Source: Entomortierella parvispora (taxonomy: Eukaryota > Mortierellomycota > Mortierellomycetes > Mortierellales > Mortierellaceae). Taken from it: 64,000 nucleotides of DNA. Shown here one piece after another: positions 22,009 through 31,101 of this stretch; within the stretch, counting starts at the first letter, position 1, and the number at the start of each line of letters is the position of its first letter. The stretch is taken from assembly GCA_963573315.1 (NCBI GenBank), contig OY752148.1:2161263-2225262 (forward strand). The letters run 5' to 3'. A model generated the notes under the pieces. It was not told where the DNA came from and ran no database searches. It was given only the letters and a program-made list of their open reading frames with translations. The translations under genes were made by a program, and so were the position numbers.

Positions 22009-23972
22009 ATGTCAACCTACCTGGGGGACCGCAAGCCCGCCTTGTCTTCAAACCAGGACGTCCTCGAGGATGAACGGGCCACATTTGGAGACCAGGCGCC
22101 GTTTGCGTCTGCATCACCGTCTCAGCCCTCACCGCTCAATGCATCATCTTCTGTTTCAAACGGACAGCAAAGTCCACAACCCCTGGCCTCCCCACAAGCT
22201 GTTGCCCCCTCTGCACCATCCCATTCAACATTCGGTCGAGGCCCTCAAGGTAGACAGATAGCCTGGAGAGAGAGAGAGGACCATGGATAGAGAGAACCGG
22301 GCAAAGGACGCTTGTGAAACTAATTTTTTGTTTTTTTACTTTTTGACCAGGAGGAATTGAACCCACTCCAGATGTTGCGCCGCCCTCGTATGAGGAAGTC
22401 GCCCGTTCATCTCCACAGGATCCATACAGGTCTTCACCTTATACAGGTGGCCAGAGCAATCCATCAACACCTTTGATGTCTGGAGACCAGCCAAGGCCGT
22501 CAACCTACTCTTCCATCCCTGTTCCTCCGCCTGCCGTGCCCTACACGCCTAGCCTCAATGGTATGTCATAATTGTCTCACGGAGATCCACCAGTCTTTTT
22601 GAGAGCTGAAGCCAAAGTCGACTGTGCGTCCTGTGCTGTTTACTGACTCCGAGAGTTTTCTTTGGTGACTGCAGGTTCCACAAGATCCGATTCGGAACGA
22701 GCCAGCAGATTCAACAAGTTTTGGATAGTCTTTTTTTTGGTGGTAGTGCTCCTTGCATTCACGGATGACGAAAGTCGAGGAGGGGTACATTTTTGTTATT
22801 GAATGTCTTTTCTTTTTTTCCTTTTTTTTTGTTGCTGTTGTTCTTGTTGAGCTTTGATTGATCGATGGAGCACTAACGTTGACCCTGTTTATAAAATATA
22901 GGATGGAAATGGTGGAGGCGGAGGTGGTGGCTACGGAAAGACTTGCAAGGAAAGGGCAAACTATGTCAGGAACTTGACAAACCTTAACGTAGTAGACACC
23001 TTGACTGATTATTTAGTCACTGCATCTGGTTTGGTAAGATGGTGCCATGTTTTCTCTATTTTTTTTGTTTTTTTTTTTTTTTTTAATTTTTGTTTGATGC
23101 TGACTTCTTTTTGACCCTTCTTAGCCTGTGGATGTGGTATTTGAACAAAGTCCTGACAACAGTCCAGATGCACCCAAATCAATACTATGTCTTGTGGAGG
23201 GAAGGGCGTTGGACCGGGAAGATGTGATGAACATTAGAAGCTCATTTTTGATGGATCCCGATAACAGTATAGTCAGAGTTACAATCAATCGGGTGGGGTC
23301 GGCAGAGTGCGCCAGTGTCTCGGTGAAGTTTGTTTTGCCCCACTCCGTGGAGTCAATCTCCAATATCAAGGTCTCGTTAACTGAAGGATCGACTTTTATC
23401 AACTTGCTGGAGAAGGATCGAACACCTCTCCAAGTGAATGTCTTGGATGTTCGAGTCATTACTGGGGAGAGTGATGTTCGGGCTCGCGTCACGAACGATG
23501 TCAAGGTGGGTGGCAGCGTAGGCAAGATCCAAGGAGATTTGGTGGTGGGCAAGGACTTTACAGTGACAATGGTGGACGGCAATGTTGCCATGAACCTGTC
23601 GCCTGCACAGGGCAAGATTGAGGGCAAAGTCATTGTATCGAATGGAAACATCAGAGTCGGACTGGTGAGTTTACCTCTGACAGTATCAATGGTTCATATT
23701 CGCAACCTATTTCTTGAGTATTTCTGACAATTTGTATTGCTTTATGACAGCCCAATACCTACGAAGGTGAATTTAGACTGGAGACACGCAATGGAGAGCT
23801 CGATGTCATTAACCGTGACCCACAAAGGACTGTCGTCACTTTACACGAACCAAGACTCATTCGTGGATACAATGGCTTGGCAGGAAAGGCACCAAAGCCG
23901 CCTACCTCAGAGGTGAGGCTGGAGATGCGCAATGGAAACGCGTCTTTGTCTATGAAACCTATAGAACTTTAG
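22009..23972 (+). CDS. Single-pass membrane protein with PPxY-type motif and adhesin-like (DUF4097-type) outer domain
   Basis: Six exons (22009-22249, 22351-22560, 22675-22784, 22902-23033, 23125-23664, 23751-23972) give 484 aa. Residues 1-150 are Ser/Pro-rich and include PPSYEEVA, a WW-domain ligand of the kind that recruits Rsp5 ubiquitin ligases. One strongly hydrophobic segment (FWIVFFLVVVLLAF, about 165-178) is followed by a glycine run. The C-terminal 290 residues alternate short beta-like repeats with VxGDLxVGxxxxVTMVxGNVxM and GEFRLETRNGELDV patterns, as in DUF4097-type beta-helical domains. A plasma-membrane or vacuolar protein turned over through the PPxY motif is inference. No enzyme motif is seen. 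Confidence 0.7.
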
Positions 23973-24283
23973 ACCCTGGACCATGATATATTATTAAAAA
24001 GAAAAAAAAACACCCGCTTCATGACATAAAGAGAACGCTGCTTGAAGTTTGCTCCTTCGATTCATTGGGCGCAAGACAAGCGTATCGCAAATAGGGAAGA
24101 AGATGAATGCACAACAGTGAAGTACAAGGTCTTAGGTCAATTCTGCGAACTGCACTGCCACTTCACGTTCCACTGCCAATCTTCTCTTCAGAATGAGATT
24201 GGCTCCCTTCCCCACCCGTTCTTTCTCGCCTTCCCCACTCTTCTCTTCTCACCCAATTCTTGGTTCATCCATCGTGCTGGGAA

Positions 24284-26152
24284 ATGATGTCTAATGGACA
24301 GTTTTGGGCCCAACTTTTCAATATTCCCGAGCTTGCGGAAATCATCTACGCTTTGCTAGACCCCAAAAGTCTTCACACGCTTCGACTCGCCAACAAGTTC
24401 TTTTGGCGTGAATGTACCCCCCACTTTTCCCTTACTCTTGATCTTGACGACGACCAGTATTTCCCATGCCTGGAAAGGATGATTTTGTCGACCATCGCTA
24501 CCAAGACCGATCCCAAGACTCCAAACCCCCTACTGCAAATCAAGACCGTCAAGTTGACATCGGGGCACTTTCTTTATCTGTATCTGGCCCATATCTTGCC
24601 TCAAGGCATGGCTTCTGTCCTGAATCACAGTCAATCCCCTCAGCCAGCAGCCAACCAGCAGGCCATGACCGAAAATACGTCGCGCGTAGCCCAGTTGACC
24701 GATCCCGACAAGCAGGCACTCTCCAATCTCGCCCACATGAGACTTTTCCACCCAATTTGGGGTGAGCAATGTGACTCGCTGAACTCCAGTCGACCGTGGA
24801 ACTTTTGGGATCTCTTGTTCACGGAAGGGACTTGCTTTGGAGGATTGGAAACTCTGGTGGTCGAAACGGGATCGTATTCTCCAAGGAATCTAGACCTGTT
24901 CATGATTCGACTGGGCCACAGCTCGGCTGCAAAGACTTTGCGATCTCTTGCCATCGTTGAGCCATTTGGTTTCTCTTTGGGTCTAACTCGCACGATTTCG
25001 TTGGATGCCTTTCGAGATGGTGTTTGCAATTTGATCGCGTTGGAGGCTCTCACTCTAAACCAGGTCTCAATTGGCAACCATGGCGCCAGTGTCACTCCAA
25101 CATCTCACTCAAGCAACATTCAGGTGCCGGAGCAACGTAGAGCAGCCCTCAAGGTCATGTCTCTGTCTCTTCTCTCTGAACAGCGTGAGCATGGGCAGGC
25201 GATTATGGATCTCTTCCCGAATCTGGAGTTGCTGACCCTCAATAATTTGAGGAATTCGCAGAATTTCAAAGTGGACCGACTGAACCCTCCTGCTTTGACA
25301 AAACCCAACGGCCCTGGTATCATGCCTACCTCTTTTCCGTTTCTTCGGCTAAAAGTGCTTGACGTCTCTGTGTGTGACTATGAATATGACCATTTCAGAG
25401 AATCGGGCCTATTCCAATTTTGGTTGAGTAGAGAGCATGGGGTTCAAGTAGACACACTGAACCTCCTTCCCGATGGCCAATCGAGTGGTCCCAGACAGTC
25501 TGCTGAGAGAATGACCGCAGCCCTCAACAACAATTCTGCTTTTGTCAGACATTTGAGGATTGATGGAACAATGGATCCAGACTGGACGTTTCGCATTTTG
25601 GACTTTGCTCTTTTCGGGAACCTCGAGGGACTCGAGATCCTGGACTTGGGATTAGACCCGGTCGAGATGTTGAAGGGTGACGGCTTCTTGATATCTCCAC
25701 AGTATCAGCTCGACATGGCCAGTCTGTTTACAAAGGCACCGTGGAAAAGGACTCTGACACGACTCTGCATTCCGTCGCCCGTGGACGATTTTTTGGTGGA
25801 AGGGGTGTCAACATCAGCTCTTCAATTGCTCCCAGAGTTGATTGATTTTGAGATTCAAATGCCGATTCAAGACCTGGACTTTTTTCGACGCGTCGGCCGT
25901 TGTACCCCTGTGGCAGCCACGATGACCGCAGCGTCAGAAGGGCCATATCTATTGGAGAACTACTACAATACAGAACGGCCACACCTGGAACGACTTCGAC
26001 TCTGCCAGTCCAACTGTCTTGGCCACTCGAGTGAGCCTTGGAGAGAACAGCTTCGAATCAGGTTCCGGTTCCTGTCAAAATTGACGTTGACAACAGAGAC
26101 GGATCGCGATATTGACTTTTGGAGAAAAAGGTTCTCTGGATCATGCAAATAA
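24284..26152 (+). CDS. F-box/LRR-like protein, paralogue 1 of 4
   Basis: One uninterrupted exon of 622 aa. The N-terminus reads IPELAEIIYALLDPKSLHTL, then RLANKFFWRECTPHF, the helical pattern of an F-box (LPxLxxxIxxxLxxxxLxxxxLVNKxxxxxxxPxL). The rest is leucine-rich with irregular repeats, a central PWNFWDLLFTEGT block, an SSAAKTLRSLAI block, and a C-terminal FEIQMPIQDLDFFRRVGR, NTERPHLERLRL and FRFLSKLTL. The same blocks recur in the three downstream genes. F-box proteins of this kind act as substrate receptors of SCF ubiquitin ligases. A direct SKP1 interaction is assumed, not shown. The ATG at 24284 (followed by a second ATG) was chosen because the frame upstream lacks an ATG. Confidence 0.75.
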   Translation: MMSNGQFWAQLFNIPELAEIIYALLDPKSLHTLRLANKFFWRECTPHFSLTLDLDDDQYFPCLERMILSTIATKTDPKTPNPLLQIKTVKLTSGHFLYLYLAHILPQGMASVLNHSQSPQPAANQQAMTENTSRVAQLTDPDKQALSNLAHMRLFHPIWGEQCDSLNSSRPWNFWDLLFTEGTCFGGLETLVVETGSYSPRNLDLFMIRLGHSSAAKTLRSLAIVEPFGFSLGLTRTISLDAFRDGVCNLIALEALTLNQVSIGNHGASVTPTSHSSNIQVPEQRRAALKVMSLSLLSEQREHGQAIMDLFPNLELLTLNNLRNSQNFKVDRLNPPALTKPNGPGIMPTSFPFLRLKVLDVSVCDYEYDHFRESGLFQFWLSREHGVQVDTLNLLPDGQSSGPRQSAERMTAALNNNSAFVRHLRIDGTMDPDWTFRILDFALFGNLEGLEILDLGLDPVEMLKGDGFLISPQYQLDMASLFTKAPWKRTLTRLCIPSPVDDFLVEGVSTSALQLLPELIDFEIQMPIQDLDFFRRVGRCTPVAATMTAASEGPYLLENYYNTERPHLERLRLCQSNCLGHSSEPWREQLRIRFRFLSKLTLTTETDRDIDFWRKRFSGSCK

Positions 26153-26249
26153 AACAAGCGCCCCCAGCAGCAATCAGAAGCAATGCGTGGATACTGGATA
26201 CACCAGGGAAAATCAAATCTGCACTGCCACAGTGCGCCATCCTCTTCTA

Positions 26250-26251
<2 letters not shown>

Positions 26252-26281
<30 letters not shown>
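26252..26281 (+). repeat. Poly(T) tract upstream of F-box paralogue 2
   Basis: About 29 T located 84 bp before the ATG of paralogue 2, in the 212-bp spacer after paralogue 1. Comparable homopolymer tracts precede paralogues 3 and 4. Confidence 0.9.
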
Positions 26282-26364
26282 GGTGTTCTCCCTTCTTGCT
26301 CTTCTTTTCACCTGTTTTCAGCACACTCGCCCTCGCCACCGGGATTGTTTCCTTCTTTTTGATA

Positions 26365-28206
26365 ATGACGCCTCGTCAGCCTTCCTGGATAAGGGCGTTA
26401 ACTCTTCCCGAGTTGTTTGAGGCTCTCATTCAATTCCTGGAACCCGAAAGTATACACTGCCTTCGACTCGTCAACAAGATGTTTTTTGAGCTCTGCGTCC
26501 CACATTTTTTCATCACCCTCAATGTCGACAACGCAAAGCGCTATTCAGACATGAAATGGATATTGGACCGGCACTTCTCGGCGCTGGAAACACAACAGAA
26601 GACGGATCCTTTGGATATGATCCAATCCCTAAGAGTTTTCGCCGGGCACAGTGGATATTGTTCAATTGATCCTCGAGGTCTGGCGATGCTTTTGAACCGT
26701 TGTCGGAATCTTCGTCATATCAGGGTTGGAGACATTGGCAGTGACGCCATTCCAGAAAAACCGTGGTACCCAGCAAGATTGCTTTGGCCAGAGTTTATGA
26801 ATCATGGGTATCGTCTCACCAAAGGCACACTGGACTTTGGTCACGGAGACCTCATGGACGAAAGACCTTGGTCCAATTGGGATCTTTTGCCCCTAGAGGG
26901 AACGTCATTGGTCCGGCTGAGGTCCTTAAGGCTGGAGGAAGGTAGAAGGTCACCCCTGAATTTGGACAGGTTCATGGGCCGGCTGGAACGCAGTTGCGCT
27001 GCCCGAAACCTGCGCCTTTTTTCCATTACTGGAGACACGGATCAAGGCCGGAGCGTCTCTTTCTCCGTCTTTCAAAAATGTATTTGCAGAATGAAATCAC
27101 TCGAGACCTTGGAGCTCTCCGGGATAGATATCGTGGATACGGACGGCTACCTTAAGACAGATCAGTATATTAGGGCACGGGAGGAAGAAGAACATCAACA
27201 AAGGATCGCTCCAAAGGTAAAAGTTTTTTACTACAGTTGCGTTCTTCCTGTGGACATCAGACTCGCCCTCTTTGCCCTCGTCCCAAACGTGGAGGCGTTG
27301 ATCACCAATCTGAGTAATCTGTGTTCGGGAATCGATCGAAAACTCTTTCCCGACGATCTGGACCCTTCCTGTTGGCCAACGTCACCAGTTCCATTCCCTT
27401 TCCTCAGGAAATTGGACGCGCCTCCTTCAGAGACATACAACTGGGCCAATTCTCGGATGTTACATACCTGGATTCAGAGAAATCCTTGTTTTGAATTAGA
27501 TTCGTTAAGAGATCATCGTCCGGCCGTGGGCGCCCTTATTTCACGAACTGTTATTGTCAAAACGATGGAGTTCTACAGTGGTGACCCAGAATGGGTCTCT
27601 CGGGTTCTCGCCTCGCCGATGTGTCGCGTCATGGATGAGCTCGGGATTGTCTGTGAAAATTTGGATTCTATGGGTGTGTTGATGGCCACTTGTAAATTGG
27701 TGGGGTTGGGGCCTCTTCCGTCTCTGACGCAAGAAGAGGTCTTTTGCCGGCTACCTTGGTCAAGAACAATGACAAAACTCTGCCTCCGAACGGCCATAGA
27801 CTCTGGGTTGGATGCGTGTCAGGGGAAAGGGTCATTGGAGTCGATGCAAGCTTTGCTTCGATTCTTGCCACTATTGAATCACCTAGAGATCAAACAAGGG
27901 CTGAGGGATCTCTCCCTCTTTGATGGCCTGGGTCGGGTAGAGCCATCAACAGAGGACACTGACGCTATGACGGGTAACCCTGCGGTTTTCTATCAGGGGT
28001 ATGCAGGGGAGCGACCTTGGCTCACACACTTGAAACTGAAGTTGGCACGCTCCGCCTTTCTCTACGAAGTCTTTGAATACGAGGCACATGACGATTGGCG
28101 CGAAAAGCTTTACTCCTCTTTCCGATTTCTAAAAATGGTTACTATCGACTATGAACCGGGCTATAGATGTAGAGCTAGACGAAGACAGCCAGCCCAAGAT
28201 GATTAG
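26365..28206 (+). CDS. F-box/LRR-like protein, paralogue 2 of 4
   Basis: One exon of 613 aa. The F-box-like N-terminus reads LTLPELFEALIQFLEPESIH, then LRLVNKMFFELCVPHF. Family blocks follow: PWSNWDLLPLEGTSLVRLRS, SPLNLDRFMGRLERSCAARN, and at the C-terminus LPLLNHLEIKQGLRDLSLFD, GERPWLTHLKL and SSFRFLKMVTI. The reading frame stays open upstream of the chosen ATG at 26365 through the poly(T) tract, but only this ATG aligns with the starts of the paralogues. The C-terminus is basic (CRARRRQPAQDD) and differs from its siblings. Confidence 0.75.
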   Translation: MTPRQPSWIRALTLPELFEALIQFLEPESIHCLRLVNKMFFELCVPHFFITLNVDNAKRYSDMKWILDRHFSALETQQKTDPLDMIQSLRVFAGHSGYCSIDPRGLAMLLNRCRNLRHIRVGDIGSDAIPEKPWYPARLLWPEFMNHGYRLTKGTLDFGHGDLMDERPWSNWDLLPLEGTSLVRLRSLRLEEGRRSPLNLDRFMGRLERSCAARNLRLFSITGDTDQGRSVSFSVFQKCICRMKSLETLELSGIDIVDTDGYLKTDQYIRAREEEEHQQRIAPKVKVFYYSCVLPVDIRLALFALVPNVEALITNLSNLCSGIDRKLFPDDLDPSCWPTSPVPFPFLRKLDAPPSETYNWANSRMLHTWIQRNPCFELDSLRDHRPAVGALISRTVIVKTMEFYSGDPEWVSRVLASPMCRVMDELGIVCENLDSMGVLMATCKLVGLGPLPSLTQEEVFCRLPWSRTMTKLCLRTAIDSGLDACQGKGSLESMQALLRFLPLLNHLEIKQGLRDLSLFDGLGRVEPSTEDTDAMTGNPAVFYQGYAGERPWLTHLKLKLARSAFLYEVFEYEAHDDWREKLYSSFRFLKMVTIDYEPGYRCRARRRQPAQDD

Positions 28207-28641
28207 AGAGGATCAGCTGGGTCGATGATGTGTATAATCAAACACGGGTGTCATTTCAGTCCTCCTCACTTGTAATCGCTTTGCAGTACTACGCTTCTGA
28301 GGCCGCGTGACCGTACGACCCTCGCTTACGGTCGCGGTTGTTCTATTGCAGTGCAGTTGATCGATGCGTACCCCTTTTCTGAGCAGAAACTATTATATTT
28401 ACGTGGAGCGGGCCAATGAAGGCACATGGTCTCGACTACCGAAAAGAAAAGTGTGTGACGATGATGAGAATGGGTGCACACGCCACACAGAGAGAGGCGC
28501 TTCGCCCATAAAAACTGGAATATAAAATCATCTACTCTGCGACTTTGCATCTCTGTTCTTCTTTCTTCCTTTCAGTTCCACAGCTCCCCCCCCCCCCCCC
28601 CCTCTTTGCCAGAAAATCCCTCCACCGAGAATCCTTCAACG
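28207..28641. other. Spacer between F-box paralogues 2 and 3
   Basis: 435 bp without coding sequence. It ends in a CT-rich leader with a run of about 16 C at 28587-28602, 40-55 bp before the ATG of paralogue 3. Confidence 0.4.
28587..28602 (+). repeat. Poly(C) tract upstream of F-box paralogue 3
   Basis: A run of about 16 C between CT-rich sequence and the ATG at 28642. It occupies the position of the poly(T) tracts in front of paralogues 2 and 4. Confidence 0.85.
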
Positions 28642-30633
28642 ATGATAGGACAACAGAGTGCTCAAGCTGTCGTCCTTGACATCCCCGAATTGGTCCAAAA
28701 CATCCTCATCTTCCTGGATCTTAGAACCCTTCACACCGTCCGGAGCCTCAACAAGACTTTTCTGCTCCAATGTGAAGCGCACTTTTCCATTCCTTTCATT
28801 ACTGGGCATCGACAACGCTATCGACAACTGAGGGAATTGATTGGCTTGGCAAAGGAACATCCAAGTCCAGTCAATCCACTAGATGTGATCAAGAGCCTCC
28901 ACCTGAGTTATCAACACAACATGTACCAAGAGTTTCAAGAGTATGTCCATCAGAGCCTGGCTTCAGTGTTAAATCGATGTTGCAACATTCGGGAGATCAC
29001 CATCGAAGACCGGACCGGCCATGCCGGGACTCCAAGGGAGAAACCTCGGCAACTGGCCCGAGTAGCCTGGGCAAACTTCGATGTCCACCAAAGTGACCCT
29101 TGTAGTGCAATGGACGATGAAAAGCCATGGAGCTATTTTGACATCTTGCCACTCGAAGGACTAATGCTCAATCGATTGGAGACGCTGAAACTCGTAGCCA
29201 GTGAGTGCACCCCCGTGAAATTGGATCAGTTTTTTAAACGACTGGAACACAGTCCAGCAGCAAAGACCTTGCGTTCACTGTCCGTAATCGCGTCTTGGCG
29301 CCGCGTCCGATCGACTTCTTGGCACACTTTGCGTAGTTGCATCTGTAATTTGAAGGTTCTCCAAACTCTTGTGATGGACAGCTTCCAGATCAATCACTGC
29401 CCGGCCAAGGATGGTATTGATATCGACAGTAGCAAGGATGAAGAGACCATCTGGTGTGCGCCCAGAGTCAGGACCCTTACTGTCAAGTGTCGAATCAATC
29501 TGGATATCAAAATTGCCATCATGAATTTATTTCCAAATATCGAGTCTCTGTCTATTGGAGAGACGGATGTGCTGTGGGAGAAGGCAGTGGATGAGCGACT
29601 CTTTCCAAAGGCCGTCGTCCACCCCAGTTCCTCAAGGATAAGTGCATCTGCCCCGTCAATGGCAATCCCTTTCCCTCGTCTAAAACTTTTGGATGTCGAT
29701 ATTCGTTCCTCTACAGATTGGGACGAGTCATTGCTCTTGCACACATGGGCACAACGCCAACCCCAGTTTCAACTACAGTCCTTATCCCTCTTGGCATCTG
29801 AGAGACGCAGCAACCATGCTTCCATTAGAGACTTGATCTCCACCCTTGCCAAATATCCTCTATCTGTGAAGGACCTCTTGGTCACAGGTCAGGATCGACC
29901 TCAGCTTTGTCAATTTTTAAAAGCTGCCATTTTTCACCAACTGGAGACTCTGGAGCTTCGGGATTTCGGCCTGGATTTTATTGAAGCTGTCCAGCAGGTC
30001 CTTCGACCGGAAGTTTCTGTCAGGGAGTGGCAGATAACGAGGGATCAAGAACGGCTATTGAGAGATCATTTGCCTTGCTCCAGGACGCTGACACGACTGC
30101 TCTTGACATCCAGCAGCAGTGTCAGTTTTTATTCAGCACAAGAAGGGCCATGGAAGGCCATGTCCTTGGGATCGCTGCAATCTCTTCTTTTGATGTTGCC
30201 ACAGCTCGAGGACTTTGAATTGGTGGAGCCAATCGAGGATCTCGCACTCTTTGATGGACTCGGTCGCCAGAGAGTTGTTGAATGCAAGGATACCGATATG
30301 AACCTAGGCCTGGGTCAGGACTTTGGGTCAGACATGGGCTTGGGTTTGGACATGGGCTTGAGTTTTGACATGGACATGGATATGGATATGAGCGAGAATA
30401 ACGGCAGCACGACTGATCCCGCGGATTCAACAGTCAGTCAAGTACTTTGTCCACTGGAGAGTTATTATATGACAGATCGCCCGTTGTTGAAGAGGCTGAG
30501 TCTTGTTCAGTCGCAAAGTTTTCAAGATCCAAGTTACTATGACCCATTGACGCCCTGGTACATCGAACTCAAATACAAGTTCAGGTTCTTGGAAGATCTT
30601 GCCCTCAAGAGGGAAGGGTCTTCGTTTGGCTGA
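28642..30633 (+). CDS. F-box/LRR-like protein, paralogue 3 of 4, with DMGL repeat insertion
   Basis: One exon of 663 aa. The N-terminus reads LDIPELVQNILIFLDLRTLH, then VRSLNKTFLLQCEAHF (F-box-like). Family blocks PWSYFDILPLEGLMLNRLET, SPAAKTLRSLSV, PQLEDFELVEPIEDLALFDG, MTDRPLLKRLSL and KFRFLEDLAL are all present. Between LFDGLGR and the TDRP block it carries an extra acidic, repeat-built segment of about 35 residues (LGLGQDF, DMGLGLDMGL, then alternating D-M), encoded near 30295-30400. The siblings lack it, so it is a recent expansion. Otherwise intact. Confidence 0.75.
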   Translation: MIGQQSAQAVVLDIPELVQNILIFLDLRTLHTVRSLNKTFLLQCEAHFSIPFITGHRQRYRQLRELIGLAKEHPSPVNPLDVIKSLHLSYQHNMYQEFQEYVHQSLASVLNRCCNIREITIEDRTGHAGTPREKPRQLARVAWANFDVHQSDPCSAMDDEKPWSYFDILPLEGLMLNRLETLKLVASECTPVKLDQFFKRLEHSPAAKTLRSLSVIASWRRVRSTSWHTLRSCICNLKVLQTLVMDSFQINHCPAKDGIDIDSSKDEETIWCAPRVRTLTVKCRINLDIKIAIMNLFPNIESLSIGETDVLWEKAVDERLFPKAVVHPSSSRISASAPSMAIPFPRLKLLDVDIRSSTDWDESLLLHTWAQRQPQFQLQSLSLLASERRSNHASIRDLISTLAKYPLSVKDLLVTGQDRPQLCQFLKAAIFHQLETLELRDFGLDFIEAVQQVLRPEVSVREWQITRDQERLLRDHLPCSRTLTRLLLTSSSSVSFYSAQEGPWKAMSLGSLQSLLLMLPQLEDFELVEPIEDLALFDGLGRQRVVECKDTDMNLGLGQDFGSDMGLGLDMGLSFDMDMDMDMSENNGSTTDPADSTVSQVLCPLESYYMTDRPLLKRLSLVQSQSFQDPSYYDPLTPWYIELKYKFRFLEDLALKREGSSFG

Positions 30634-31101
30634 GCAGCAGTCTTCTCTCTCTCTCTCTTTCTCTCTATGCATGTTCCCTTGGAATTAAAATCCAATAAAG
30701 TGTTGGAGCGAGCGAAATTCTCACTCATATGTTCTGTGCCCAGTTTCTTTGCCCATTGGGACGTCCGCAATACAGAAGGGCATCCAGTTTCCTGGGTCGT
30801 TTCCTCGGGTCTCTCTCTCCAAAAGCAACGCGTTCAATTCCCCCTTCCGACGTGACACGACGTGTCGTTCTCACAAGGATGAATGAGCATCCACGTCCTG
30901 AAAGATCAGACCACTCAAAATTCAAAGGTCCAGAGTCAGTTTCGTGCAACCTTGAAGAATAACGCAAAGACTCCGCCTCCATTTTTTTTTTTTTTTTTTT
31001 TTTTTTTTGTGAGAGCACTGCCACAGTACGCACATGTTGAACAACCAAGAGAACCGCTATTCTTTTTCTTCTCTTTCTCTCCATATTATCCCCAAGAAAC
31101 A
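30634..31101. other. Spacer between F-box paralogues 3 and 4 with poly(T) tract
   Basis: 468 bp. Contains a CT repeat just after the stop of paralogue 3 (30646-30665) and a poly(T) run of about 26 at 30982-31008, some 95 bp before the ATG of paralogue 4. No gene is recognised. Confidence 0.45.
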
